Positions 24,317 to 33,681 are shown, numbered from the stretch's first letter. The stretch is 64,000 nt of DNA from Roseateles depolymerans (GCA_003241055.1 QFOD01000008.1:142645-206644); one strand, 5' to 3'. Notes: a model not told the origin generated them from the letters alone. Numbers and translations are program-made.

Positions 24317-26701
24317 CTATTCCGGCCCCGCCTCGGCGCCGGGCATCAGATCCAGCGCGCGGCGGAACTCAAACTGGCGAACGGCCGCCTCGACCGCCGC
24401 CGCCCGTCCGCCCAGCACCTGGCTCAGCAGCTCGCGCTCGCGGTCGAAAAGAATCAGCGCCTGCGCGTCGTCGCTGGCCAGCAGCTGGCGGAAGGCCTGC
24501 AGCTGGGCGCGCGCGCTGCTCGGGTCGCCCCCGCGTGGCGCGGCCGATGCCGCGGGCCGGGCGGCGGCGGCATCCAGCAGCGCGATCAGCGCCTGCTGCA
24601 GCTCCAGGCCCTGCGACAGGGCCAGGGCGATGGCCGCGTCATCACCGCGCTCCAGCGCCCCTTCCAGCTGACCTGCCGAGCCGGCCAGCTGCGTGGCGCC
24701 CAGCAGGCCGGCCACGCCACGCGTGGTGTGCGCGGCGCGCAGCGCGGCGGACGCGTCACCGGCCTGCAGCGCGCGCTGCGCGCCGCGCAGATGTCCGTCA
24801 CGGTCCTGCCGGAAGCGCTCGACGACCGACGCATAGAGCGTGGCCTTGTTCATCAGCCGGCCCAGCGCCTGATCCACCTCCAGCCCGCCCTCGCGCAGGC
24901 GGTTCAGATCCAGCCCGACGCCTTCGCCCGCCCGTGAAGCCTGCGCTGGCTGGGGCTCCGACATGTGGATGCCCTCCGCCACGACCGAGGCCGCCACCAC
25001 GCTGCGCCAGCGTTGCAGGCTCTCGAACAGCCGGGCCGGGTCCAGCGGCTTGGCCAGGTGATCGTCCATGCCCGCGTCCAGGCAGGCCTGGCGGTCGCGG
25101 GTCATCGCGTTGGCGGTCAGCGCCAGGATGGGCAGCCGCGGTCGCCCCAGCTCGAGCTCGCGCTGCCGCCAAGCCCGCGCGGCGCTGAGGCCGTCCATCA
25201 CCGGCATCTGCATGTCCATCAGCACGAGGTCGTGCCCACCCGCCTCCAGGGCCTGAAGGGCCTCCTGGCCGTTGTTGGCCAGGTGCACGGCCACACCCAC
25301 CGACTGCAGCAGCTCGGTCGCCACCTGCTGGTTCAGCTCGTTGTCCTCGGCCAGTAGCACCCGCAGCCCGCGCAGCGGCAGCGACGACTCCGGCGCCGCC
25401 GCTTCCACCGGCCTGGCCTGCCCACCCAGCAGGCTGGTCAGCGTGCTGAACAGCAGGCTGGCCGACACCGGCTTGATCAGCACCCCGCTGAAGCCCGCCA
25501 GCTCGGCCTCGCGGATGACCTGCTCGCGGCCATAGCCGGTGAACAGCACACAGGGCGGTACCCGCCCGGCCGCCTGACCCAGCAGACGGCGGCGCACCTC
25601 GATGCCGTCGACGTCCGGCATGCGCCAGTCCAGCAGCACCGCGTCGTAGGGCGAGCCCGCCGCCGCCGCCCGCGGAATGCACTGCAGCGCCTCGCCACCA
25701 CCGGCCGCCAGATCGACGGCGAATCCCATGCCCTGCAGCACCTGCGCCAGCGCATGGCGCGTGCCTTCGTGGTCGTCCACCACCAGCACCCGCCGGGTCT
25801 GCGCCTCGGCGCTGGCCCGGTAGTCGGGCTTGGGCCGCCCGCGACCCAGCCGCACGGTGCACCAGAAGCTGCTGCCCACGCCGGGCGTACTGTCCACGCC
25901 AACCTCGCCCTGCATCAGCTCGGCCAGCGCGCGCGAGATCGCCAGGCCCAGCCCGGTGCCGCCGAACCGGCGCGTGACCGAGCTGTCGGCCTGCTGGAAG
26001 GAACGGAACAGCCCGCGCGACTGCTCCGCCGTCATGCCGATGCCGGTGTCCACCACCTCGATGCGCAGCTGCACGTCCGAGGCTCCGGCCTCCACGCAGC
26101 GCACACGCACGGTGACCTCGCCCTGCTCGGTGAACTTCACCGCGTTGTTCGTGAAGTTGATCAGCACCTGGCCGAGCCGCAGCGGATCGCCGACCAGCAG
26201 GAAGCTGATCGCCGGGTCGACCTCGAACAGCAGCTCCAGCCCTTTGGCCTCGGCCCGCTCGCCCACCAGCATGGCGAGGTTCTCCAGCACCGCCTCGAGG
26301 TCGAACTCGACCTGCTCGAGGTCCATGCGGCCGGCCTCGATCTTGGAGAAGTCCAGGATGTCGTTGATGATGGCCAGCAGGTGCTGGCCGGAGCCACGGA
26401 TCTTGTTGAGGTAGTCGCGCTGCCGCAGGTCGAGCTCGGTCTGCAGCGCCAGGTGGGCCATGCCCAGCATGGCATTCATCGGCGTGCGGATCTCGTGGCT
26501 CATGTTCGCGAGGAAGTCGCTCTTGGCGCGCGTGGCCGCCTTGGCCAGCTCGTTGGCCGCGGCCAGCTCCTGGTTCTGGGCCTGCAGCAGCGCGAACAGT
26601 TCGTCGCGGCCCGGCTCCATCAGCAGCCGTCGCATGGCGTCGGCCTCGTCGGCATGCGGCCGGGTTGCCAGCCGGCAGCGCAGGCTGATGCCCCGCGGCA
26701 T
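24317..26701 (-). CDS. Hybrid sensor histidine kinase (HisKA-HATPase-REC-REC-HPt), 5' part out of frame
   Basis: The open frame gives 794 aa: HisKA with His69 in SHEIRTPMNAM, HATPase (NNAVKFTEQG, GTGLGLAISRALAEL), REC1 (Asp358 in LLDWRMPD), REC2 (Asp496 in LMDMQMPVMDG) and an HPt domain (His658 in AAHTTRG). The true gene almost certainly starts at 27014, where an ATGA overlap with the upstream gene opens another frame. Removing one G from the run at 26746-26750 joins the two cleanly. As it stands, translation could only begin internally (ATG 26701), giving a kinase without its N-terminal 90 or so residues. It is either a sequencing slip or a recent mutation. Confidence 0.85.
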   Translation of the reverse strand: MPRGISLRCRLATRPHADEADAMRRLLMEPGRDELFALLQAQNQELAAANELAKAATRAKSDFLANMSHEIRTPMNAMLGMAHLALQTELDLRQRDYLNKIRGSGQHLLAIINDILDFSKIEAGRMDLEQVEFDLEAVLENLAMLVGERAEAKGLELLFEVDPAISFLLVGDPLRLGQVLINFTNNAVKFTEQGEVTVRVRCVEAGASDVQLRIEVVDTGIGMTAEQSRGLFRSFQQADSSVTRRFGGTGLGLAISRALAELMQGEVGVDSTPGVGSSFWCTVRLGRGRPKPDYRASAEAQTRRVLVVDDHEGTRHALAQVLQGMGFAVDLAAGGGEALQCIPRAAAAGSPYDAVLLDWRMPDVDGIEVRRRLLGQAAGRVPPCVLFTGYGREQVIREAELAGFSGVLIKPVSASLLFSTLTSLLGGQARPVEAAAPESSLPLRGLRVLLAEDNELNQQVATELLQSVGVAVHLANNGQEALQALEAGGHDLVLMDMQMPVMDGLSAARAWRQRELELGRPRLPILALTANAMTRDRQACLDAGMDDHLAKPLDPARLFESLQRWRSVVAASVVAEGIHMSEPQPAQASRAGEGVGLDLNRLREGGLEVDQALGRLMNKATLYASVVERFRQDRDGHLRGAQRALQAGDASAALRAAHTTRGVAGLLGATQLAGSAGQLEGALERGDDAAIALALSQGLELQQALIALLDAAAARPAASAAPRGGDPSSARAQLQAFRQLLASDDAQALILFDRERELLSQVLGGRAAAVEAAVRQFEFRRALDLMPGAEAGPE

Positions 26702-26745
26702 CGGGCCCAGCGCCAGCCCGGCACCCAGGCTCTGCGGCAGCGCCG

Positions 26746-27014
26746 CCCCCGGGCCAGACGGCCTCCCCCGGCACGGAAAGCTCGAGGCACAGGCAGGGAT
26801 CGTTCATGGACAGCGAGGCCTCGAGCAGCACTTCCGGCCACTCGGCGAGCACCGGGGCGCAGACCTCCGACAGCAGACTGCAAAAGCCCACGGCCCGCGC
26901 CGGCCCGAGCTCACGGCACAGGCCCAGCGTGCGCAGCAGCTTGCGGCGCACACCCACATGGGCGTCGGCGCCGATCAGACGCAACGCGCCCAGCGGCACA
27001 TGCCCGGCGCTCAT
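26746..27014 (-). pseudogene. 5' segment of the hybrid kinase gene, separated by a frameshift
   Basis: The frame opening at ATG 27014 (ATGA overlap with the RsbT-RsbX stop) gives MSAGHVPLGALRLIGADAHV and onwards, about 88 sensible residues ending near LELSVPGEAVWPG, then loses protein-like character. At the five-G run (CCCCC at 26746-26750 on the plus strand) a shift of one base reads into ALPQSLGAGLALGPMPRGIS, continuous with the kinase frame. The segment is therefore the N-terminus of the same gene. The domain is not recognised; it may dock to the upstream phosphatase module. Confidence 0.8.
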
Positions 27015-28069
27015 CCGCACCTCACCACGGCACAGGCGGCGTCGTCCGTCGTGCGGCCGCACTGGTCCACCACCTGCCAGGCCAGCGCCGCGGCCTGCGA
27101 CGCCCCCGGCAGGCTGCCGCGAAAGCTGCGCAGCGACTCGCTGACGCCATCCGAGTAGAGCAGCAAGACCTGCCCCTCGGAGATCAGCTGCTGTTGCACG
27201 AAGGGCGTGGGAAAGCGGTCTCCCAGCACACCGTCACGGGACACCCCGCTCCAGGCCTGCTGCCCATTGGCCGGCCCCACCAGTCGGGCCCGCACGTTGC
27301 CGACACCGGCATAGCTAAGCGTCCGCGCAACCGGGTCGATGACGGCCGCACCGGCCGCCGCCCCCGACGTGCCGCGGCAGGCGCCGTGCAGGGCCTCCAG
27401 CAGGAGGGGAATCTCGCCGCTCGCCTGCCGCTGCACGACGGCCAGCAGTCGCGTGACCAGCTCGTGCGCCCGCGGGCCGTGGCCCGAGGCGTCCAGCATC
27501 ACCGCCAGCAGCCGCCCGTTCGTCAGCGGCAGGAAGGCGGCGGCGTCGCCCGACTGACGCTGGCCGGGGTAGGGCCGGATCTCTGCCCCCCACTGCAGCG
27601 GCAGCGCCACCGGCTCGTGTCCTTCGCGGCGGCTGTAGGTCAGGCGCGGCCGGGCGGCCGGGCGGTCGCGCAGCCAGGTGCGCGCCTGCACGCGCGTCCC
27701 CCAGCCCAGCCCCGTCTCGATATGCACCTGGTCGGCCATGCGCAGCACGCCCGGCAGCCCCAGGCCCAGCGTGCCCGCGGTGCTGAAATGCTCGCGCACG
27801 GCGGCGGGCACGTCGGCAATGCCGGGGCCGGCATCCACGGCCAGGATCTCGACGAGGTCCTCCCGGTCGTTGCGGCACCGGCGCACGCTGAGATCGCCGC
27901 TGCGGGCGAACTTCACCATGTTGCTGCCCAGCTCGGCCGCGATCGTGCACAGGCGGCTGCGCTGGGTCTCGTCCACGTCGGCCAGCCAGTCGGCATGCGG
28001 CAGCTGGCTTAGCGCGAGCTGCAGGTCCAGCTCGCTGCGCAGCCGATACGCCACCTGCTGTTCGTTCAT
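27011..28069 (-). CDS. RsbT-RsbX fusion: GHKL ATPase plus PP2C/SpoIIE phosphatase
   Basis: A 352-aa protein. The N-terminal half (about 1-130) is an RsbT-like switch kinase with the GHKL boxes AAELGSNMVKFA, DAGPGIAD and TLGLGLPGVLRMAD. The C-terminal half (about 150-350) is an RsbX/SpoIIE-type PP2C phosphatase (MLDASGHGPRAHE, LYSDGVSESL, TTDDAACAVV). In Gram-positive and Vibrio stressosomes these activities are separate proteins: RsbT phosphorylates RsbR and RsbS and is released, and RsbX resets them. Here they are joined. It overlaps the RsbS and hybrid kinase genes by 4 bases on each side. Confidence 0.9.
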   Translation of the reverse strand: MNEQQVAYRLRSELDLQLALSQLPHADWLADVDETQRSRLCTIAAELGSNMVKFARSGDLSVRRCRNDREDLVEILAVDAGPGIADVPAAVREHFSTAGTLGLGLPGVLRMADQVHIETGLGWGTRVQARTWLRDRPAARPRLTYSRREGHEPVALPLQWGAEIRPYPGQRQSGDAAAFLPLTNGRLLAVMLDASGHGPRAHELVTRLLAVVQRQASGEIPLLLEALHGACRGTSGAAAGAAVIDPVARTLSYAGVGNVRARLVGPANGQQAWSGVSRDGVLGDRFPTPFVQQQLISEGQVLLLYSDGVSESLRSFRGSLPGASQAAALAWQVVDQCGRTTDDAACAVVRCG

Positions 28070-28443
28070 GCCAGCTCCTGCTGGACCAGGCTGCGTGCGT
28101 GGTCCAGATCGCGGCAGAAGCGGAGCTGCGGCGTCTGCTGCAGCGTGAGCGCCAGGTGGATGGCGATGCCGGGACTGAGCGCGGCGAGGTAGGGCTGGGT
28201 GCCCAGCATCCGGCACATCTCGCCCAGCTCCACCAGGCGGGCGAATTCGTGGGTGTCCATCACGAGCACGGCAGCGCAGTCCAGCACCATCGCGCGACGC
28301 GGTGTCGCGGCGAGCCGCGCCATCACTGCGGCCGAGAAAGCCTGCAGGCTGGCCGGGCCGAGATCGGGCGCAAGACTTGCCACCAGCAGACCATCCAGTT
28401 CGGTGATCCGGCTGGTCTGCTCGATGTCGTCGGCGCCGAGCAT
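28066..28443 (-). CDS. RsbS-like STAS protein
   Basis: A 125-aa single STAS domain protein. The phospho-acceptor position after the third strand is a Thr (Thr64 in VMDTHEFARL), where B. subtilis RsbS has Ser59. In stressosomes RsbS forms the core shell with RsbR and holds RsbT until phosphorylated. An in-frame ATG lies at 28449, but GAGG directly abuts it; for ATG 28443 the same GAGG is six bases away, so the shorter start is chosen. Coupled to the following gene by ATGA. Confidence 0.85.
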   Translation of the reverse strand: MLGADDIEQTSRITELDGLLVASLAPDLGPASLQAFSAAVMARLAATPRRAMVLDCAAVLVMDTHEFARLVELGEMCRMLGTQPYLAALSPGIAIHLALTLQQTPQLRFCRDLDHARSLVQQELA

Positions 28444-28472
28444 GGGCATCCTCTGTGCAGGCGCGTGGCGGC

Positions 28473-29336
28473 TCAGATCGTCTTGCCGACCCGCCGCAGT
28501 GCCATCTCGAAGGCGTCACGCAGGGTGGCCGTCGTCTGGATGTCGCCTATCGACACGCCCAGCTCGACCATGGTGCGCGCAATGGACGGCGACACCCCCG
28601 AGATGATGGCCTCGCAGCCCATGAACTGCGTGGCCTTGGTGATCTTCACCAGCTGGTTGGCCACGCCGGTATCCACGCTGGCCACGCCGGAGATGTCGAG
28701 CACGAACACCCGCGCACGGGTCTCGGCGATCTTGGTGAGCGACTTGGTCATCACATCGGCCGTGCGGGTCGAGTCGATGATGCCGACCAGCGGCAGCAGC
28801 AGGATGCTGTCCCAGATCGGCGTGACCGGCGTGCTCATCTCCATGACCGCCTTGGCGTGCAGCGCGATCTTGTCGCGCGCAATCGTGGCGATGGTGTCGA
28901 TGACCACATAGGTGTCGAGCAGCATCAGCTTGCTGATCGCCGTCGCCTGCCGTTCGGTCGCCGCGGCGTCGGTGCTCAGTTCCCGCAGCTGGCTGGTGAT
29001 GAGGCTGAGGAACTGGCTGACGCCGGCAAAGTAGATGTCGTTGGGCAGGTCGATGCTCGCGTGGACCTGGCCGATGTGCTGCCGCTGGGCCACGTAGCTG
29101 GTGTCCACGCAGCCGCGCAGGAAGGTGCGCCAGTGATGCGTCTGCTGCCGCCGCACCCGTGCCAGCTGCTCGTCCGAGGCAAACAGCCGCATCGCCCCGG
29201 GCTGGCTGCGCAGCCAGTCGTACCAGCGCTCGACGATGGGGTCGAGATGCTCGTCCAGCATCCTGCCCGCCGTGGCCACCTCCGTCAGATCGGCGGCGGA
29301 GATGGAGAACATGCCCAGCAATGCGTCAGGTGTCAC
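28473..29336 (-). CDS. RsbR-like stressosome sensor with N-terminal globin and C-terminal STAS domain
   Basis: A 287-aa protein. Residues about 5-150 form a globin-coupled-sensor/protoglobin-type domain; the proximal heme His is predicted as His92 in QVHASIDLPNDIY. Residues about 170-285 are a STAS domain carrying both regulatory threonines of B. subtilis RsbR: Thr223 in VDTGVA and Thr255 in GVSPSIARTM. The start is a GTG at 29336 with AGGGGA five bases before it; no ATG fits. It would sense O2, NO or redox state through heme and open the stressosome cascade. First gene of the operon. Confidence 0.9.
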   Translation of the reverse strand: MTPDALLGMFSISAADLTEVATAGRMLDEHLDPIVERWYDWLRSQPGAMRLFASDEQLARVRRQQTHHWRTFLRGCVDTSYVAQRQHIGQVHASIDLPNDIYFAGVSQFLSLITSQLRELSTDAAATERQATAISKLMLLDTYVVIDTIATIARDKIALHAKAVMEMSTPVTPIWDSILLLPLVGIIDSTRTADVMTKSLTKIAETRARVFVLDISGVASVDTGVANQLVKITKATQFMGCEAIISGVSPSIARTMVELGVSIGDIQTTATLRDAFEMALRRVGKTI

Positions 29337-29564
29337 AGCTGTCCCCTGTTGGCTTTCTGGTTGGCGGCTTGCAAGCCTCGTTCGCCCGACTCTAGGGCCC
29401 ACACACGACCCTGGGCGTGAAAGTCACACGCATCATGAGGTAATTGACTCCCGAGGGCAACACGGCGCATCGAGGCGCGCAGGCACCCACGTTCGCCCGC
29501 ATGCGCAACAAGCGCTGCTCATCGTCCAATCCGCACCGACGACAACGACGAGAGGGAATCCGAC

Positions 29565-30071
29565 ATGCCCACGCCCGAAGGCCTGCGCCGCGGCCTGGCC
29601 GGCATCGCCTGCCTGCTGCTGATGGCGATCAGCGGCTGCGCCACGAGGCCGGGAACTCTCGCAGCGTCAACGCCCTGTGTGCGGGGCGAGTCCCGCTGCG
29701 TCGACGAACTGATGCTGGCGCTGGAAGACTGGAAGGACGCCTACAACAGCAGCGATCCCCGCCGGCTGCGGCGGCTGTATGCGCCGGGCGCGCTGATCAC
29801 CGACGATGACTACACCGCCGTGCCGCTGGCCGCCGGCGACGCGCTGACGGAATTCTTCGAACAGATGGCGAAGCGCCCCAGCGCGCGCATGCGCTGGATC
29901 ATCGGCAATCTGCAGTTCTTCGGCGACACGGCCGTGCGCTCCGGCGAGTGCGAGTTCATCGAGGTCGCCGACGGACAGGAGCGCGCGCGGCCGGCCCGCT
30001 ACAGCTTCGGCTATCAGCGCATCGACGGCCGCTGGCTGATCATCCTGCAACACCTGACACAGGCGCCCTGA
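29565..30071 (+). CDS. Lipoprotein with SnoaL/NTF2-like domain
   Basis: A 168-aa lipoprotein with a lipobox LLMAISGC (lipidated Cys25) and an NTF2-like/DUF4440-type alpha+beta fold from about residue 45 (ALEDWKDAYNSSDPRRLRRLY) to the end (YQRIDGRWLIILQHLTQ). Such domains often bind small ligands or act as scaffolds; catalytic residues are not clear. GAGGGA precedes the ATG. It stands alone, divergent from the stressosome operon across 228 bases and convergent with the indolepyruvate oxidoreductase gene. Confidence 0.85.
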   Translation: MPTPEGLRRGLAGIACLLLMAISGCATRPGTLAASTPCVRGESRCVDELMLALEDWKDAYNSSDPRRLRRLYAPGALITDDDYTAVPLAAGDALTEFFEQMAKRPSARMRWIIGNLQFFGDTAVRSGECEFIEVADGQERARPARYSFGYQRIDGRWLIILQHLTQAP

Positions 30072-30103
30072 GCACCGGCCAGCCGGCACGGCTGGCCCGG
30101 TGC
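30072..30103. terminator. Bidirectional terminator-like hairpin
   Basis: GCACCGG-CCAGCCG, loop GCA, CGGCTGG-C-CCGGTGC: 14 paired bases with one bulge, directly after the lipoprotein stop and 20 bases from the end of the convergent oxidoreductase gene. There is no T-run, so it is a likely but not certain terminator for both. Confidence 0.55.
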
Positions 30104-30123
30104 GTTGGCGCGTGGGAGCAGGC

Positions 30124-33100
30124 TCAGCCCCGCGCCTGCCACTGCGCCAGCAGACGCGTCCACTTCTCGCGGGCCGCCAGCTCGTGGCGCTGCTTGACAT
30201 GGCCATAGCCGCGGATGTCCTCGGGAACGCGGGCGATGTCGACGGCCAGCGCCAGGCGCTCCGTCGTCAGGCCACCGGCCAGCAGCGCCTCGATGCCGGC
30301 GCGGTAGTCGGCGATCCAGCGGCGCTCCATCCTGCGCTCCTCGGTGTGGCCGAAGATGTCGAAGGCCGTGCCACGCAGGCCCTTCAGCTTGGCCAGCAGG
30401 CCGAAGGCCGGACGCACCCAGCCGCCAAAGGGCCGCTTCAGCAGTTCGCCCTGCGCGTTCTTCTTAGCGAACAGCGGCGGGGCCAGGTGGTGCACGATCT
30501 TGTAGTCGCCCTCGAACTGCGAGGAAATCCTGGCCAGGAAGGCTGGGTCGGTGTGCAGGCGAGCCACCTCGTACTCGTCCTTGTAGGCCATCAGCTTGAA
30601 CAGGTAGCGGGCCACGGCCTCGGTCAGCTGGGTGGTGGTGCCCAGCTTGCCCTCGGCAGCGCGCACCTTGTCGACGAAGGCACGGTAGTCGGCCGCGTAG
30701 GCGGCGTTCTGGTAGCCGGTCAGGAAGTCCACGCGTCTGGCGATGACCTCGTCCAGGCTCTGGCGCTTGACCAACTGGATCACGGCCTGGGCCGCGTACA
30801 GCGACTGCACGGACTTCAGGTCGTGCGCACAGCGACGGCCCCATTCGAAGGCGGCCTTGTTGTTGTCGATCTGCACGCCGTTGAGCTCGATGGCGCGCAT
30901 CAGCGCGTCATAGGCCAGCGGCACGCGGCCCTGCTGCCAGGCATAGCCCAGCATCAGCGGGTTGGTGTAGAGCGAGTCGCCCAGCAGCTTGACCGCCACC
31001 TCTTCCGCGTCGAACGCGCCCAGGTGGCCCTGGCCCACGGCCTTGCCCAGCGCCTGCTCGCAGGCGGTGCCGGGAAAGCTCCAGTCGGGGTTGTTGACCA
31101 GCGTGGCGGTGGGCGAGCCGTGGGTGTTCAGCGCCACGAAGGTGCGTCCCTCGCGCATCACGGCCAGCGTGGCCTTGTTGGCCGCGACGATGGCGTCGCA
31201 GGCAATCACCAGATCGGCCTCGGCCGTGCCGACCTTGGTGCAGTGGATGGCCTCGGGCGTGTTGGCGATCTGGATGTGGCTCCAGGTCGCACCGCCCTTC
31301 TGCGCCAGGCCCGCTGCGTCCTGCGTGATGACGCCCTTGCCTTCCAGGTGGGCGGCCATGCCCAGCAGCTGGCCTATGGTGATGACGCCCGTGCCGCCCA
31401 CGCCGGCGACGACGATGCCCCAGGCCTTTTCGGCATTCGGGATCACCGGCAGCGGAAGCGCACCCAGTGCAGCGTCGAAGGGGCTCTTGCGACCATCCTT
31501 CTTGGGCTTCTTCAGCTCGCCGCCCTCGATGGTGACGAAGCTGGGGCAGAAGCCCTTCACGCAGGAGAAGTCCTTGTTGCAGGTGTTCTGGTTGACCTGG
31601 CGCTTGCGGCCGAAGTCGGTCTCCAGCGGCTCGATGGACAGGCAGTTGGACTGGACGGAGCAGTCGCCGCAGCCTTCGCAGACCGCCTCGTTGATGACGG
31701 TGCGCTTGGCCGGGTCCACCAGCTTGCCGCGCTTGCGGCGGCGGCGCTTCTCGGTCGCACAGGTCTGGTCGTAGATGAGGGCGGTGACGCCCTCGATCTC
31801 GCGGAACTGGCGCTGCAGGTCGTCCAGCTCGTCGCGGTGGTGCACGGTCACGCCCGGCGCCAGCGCCACGCCCTCGTACTTGGCCGGCTCGTCGGTGACG
31901 ATGACCAGCTTCTTCACGCCCTCCGAGATCACGCTGTTCATGATCTGGATGACGCTGTGGCCCTCGGGGCGCTCGCCGACCGTCTGGCCGCCGGTCATCG
32001 CCACCGCGTCGTTGTAGAGGATCTTGTAGGTGATGTTCACCCCCGCGGCGATGCTCTGGCGTATCGCCAGGATGCCGCTGTGGAAGTAGGTGCCGTCGCC
32101 CAGGTTGGAGAAGATGTGCTTCTCGTTCGTGAACGGCGCCTGGCCCACCCAGGGCACGCCCTCGCCGCCCATCTGCGTGAAGGTGGCGGTGTTGCGGCCC
32201 GGCATCCAGGTCACCATGTAGTGGCAGCCGATGCCGCCCACCGCACGCGAGCCCTCGGGCACGCGGGTGGAGGTGTTGTGCGGGCAGCCCGAGCAGAACC
32301 AGGGCGTGCGGTCGGCGCCGCCGGCGGTCTGCTCCTCGGCCTTCAGCGAGGCCTCCTTGGCATCGATGACCGCCAGGCGCGCGTCCAGGCGGGCGCGGAT
32401 GTCGGCGTCCACGCCCAGCTTCTTCAGGCGCTTGGCGATAGCCCGCGCGATCAGCGCCGGCGTCAGGTCGGCCTGCGGGCGCAGCAGCCAGTGGTCGCTG
32501 GGGTTGGGCACGCTCCACTCGCCGCCCTCGCCGTCGCCGGCGTCGAACTTGCCCAGCACATTGGGGCGCACGTCGGCGCGCCAGTTGTAAAGCTCTTCCT
32601 TGACCTGGTATTCGATGATCTGGCGCTTTTCCTCGACGACCAGGATCTCCTGCAGGCCTTGAGCGAACTCGCGCGCCACCTGGGCTTCGAGCGGCCACAC
32701 GACGTTGACCTTGTGCAGACGTATGCCGATGCGGCGGCAGGTGTCGTCGTCCAGGCCCAGGTCGTGCAGCGCCTGGCGGGTGTCGTTGTAGGCCTTGCCG
32801 CTGGTGATGATGCCGAAGCGGTCGTTCGGCCCCTCGATCACGTTGTAGTTCAGGCGGTTGGCGCGGATGTAGGCCAGCGCGGCATACCACTTGAAGTTCA
32901 TCATCCGCGACTCCTGCTCGAGCGGCGGATCGGGCCAGCGGATGTGCAGGCCGCCCTCGGGCATCACGAAGTCCTCGGGCATCACGATGTTGACGCGGTC
33001 GGGGTCCACGCTGACCGAGGCCGACGACTCGACGATCTCCTGGATGGTCTTCATGCCGGCCCACAGGCCGGAGAAGCGGCTCATCGCGAACGCGTGCAGG

Positions 33101-33681
33101 CCCATGTCCAGGATGTCCTGCACGCTGCTCGGGAAGAAGGTGGGGAAGCCCACCGCCTTGAACACGTGGTCGCTCTGGTGGGCCGCGGTGGAGCTCTTGG
33201 CGATGTGGTCGTCGCCGGCGATGGCGATCACGCCGCCATGCCTGGAGGTGCCGGCCATGTTGGCGTGCTTGAACACGTCGATGCAGCGGTCAACACCCGG
33301 CCCCTTGCCATACCAGAGGCCGAACACGCCGTCGAAGCGGGCCTTCTCGGGGAACAGGTCCAGCTGCTGCGTGCCCCACACGGCAGTGGCGCCCAGTTCC
33401 TCGTTGACGCCGGGCTGGAACACGATGTTCTGCCTGGCCAGGTGCTTCTTGGCCGCCCACAGCGCCTGGTCGTAGCCGCCCAGCGGCGAGCCGCGGTAGC
33501 CGCTGATGAAGCCGGCGGTGTTCAAGCCGGCACGAGCGTCGCGGGTGCGCTGCAGCATGGGCAGCCGCACCAGGGCCTGCACCCCGCTCATGAAGGCGCG
33601 CCCGGCATCGAGCGCATATTTGTCGTCCAGCGTGACCGTCTGCAAGGACTTCAGCACGTGGTCGGGCAAGGGGGCATTCAT
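30124..33681 (-). CDS. Indolepyruvate ferredoxin oxidoreductase, fused alpha-beta form
   Basis: An 1185-aa TPP- and iron-sulfur-dependent 2-oxoacid oxidoreductase. It combines an IorA-like TPP part (about 1-640), a [4Fe-4S] segment (CEGCGDCSVQSNC near residue 667 and CNKDFSCVKGFCP near 705), an IorB-like gamma domain (GVGGTGVITIGQLLG, about 760-930) and a C-terminal DUF6537. It oxidatively decarboxylates arylpyruvates from aromatic amino acids to acyl-CoA. The ATG at 33681 follows AGGAG and is preferred over an upstream TTG. Transcribed away from an Lrp/AsnC regulator, a common pairing, with a shared palindromic operator between them. Confidence 0.94.
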   Translation of the reverse strand: MNAPLPDHVLKSLQTVTLDDKYALDAGRAFMSGVQALVRLPMLQRTRDARAGLNTAGFISGYRGSPLGGYDQALWAAKKHLARQNIVFQPGVNEELGATAVWGTQQLDLFPEKARFDGVFGLWYGKGPGVDRCIDVFKHANMAGTSRHGGVIAIAGDDHIAKSSTAAHQSDHVFKAVGFPTFFPSSVQDILDMGLHAFAMSRFSGLWAGMKTIQEIVESSASVSVDPDRVNIVMPEDFVMPEGGLHIRWPDPPLEQESRMMNFKWYAALAYIRANRLNYNVIEGPNDRFGIITSGKAYNDTRQALHDLGLDDDTCRRIGIRLHKVNVVWPLEAQVAREFAQGLQEILVVEEKRQIIEYQVKEELYNWRADVRPNVLGKFDAGDGEGGEWSVPNPSDHWLLRPQADLTPALIARAIAKRLKKLGVDADIRARLDARLAVIDAKEASLKAEEQTAGGADRTPWFCSGCPHNTSTRVPEGSRAVGGIGCHYMVTWMPGRNTATFTQMGGEGVPWVGQAPFTNEKHIFSNLGDGTYFHSGILAIRQSIAAGVNITYKILYNDAVAMTGGQTVGERPEGHSVIQIMNSVISEGVKKLVIVTDEPAKYEGVALAPGVTVHHRDELDDLQRQFREIEGVTALIYDQTCATEKRRRRKRGKLVDPAKRTVINEAVCEGCGDCSVQSNCLSIEPLETDFGRKRQVNQNTCNKDFSCVKGFCPSFVTIEGGELKKPKKDGRKSPFDAALGALPLPVIPNAEKAWGIVVAGVGGTGVITIGQLLGMAAHLEGKGVITQDAAGLAQKGGATWSHIQIANTPEAIHCTKVGTAEADLVIACDAIVAANKATLAVMREGRTFVALNTHGSPTATLVNNPDWSFPGTACEQALGKAVGQGHLGAFDAEEVAVKLLGDSLYTNPLMLGYAWQQGRVPLAYDALMRAIELNGVQIDNNKAAFEWGRRCAHDLKSVQSLYAAQAVIQLVKRQSLDEVIARRVDFLTGYQNAAYAADYRAFVDKVRAAEGKLGTTTQLTEAVARYLFKLMAYKDEYEVARLHTDPAFLARISSQFEGDYKIVHHLAPPLFAKKNAQGELLKRPFGGWVRPAFGLLAKLKGLRGTAFDIFGHTEERRMERRWIADYRAGIEALLAGGLTTERLALAVDIARVPEDIRGYGHVKQRHELAAREKWTRLLAQWQARG

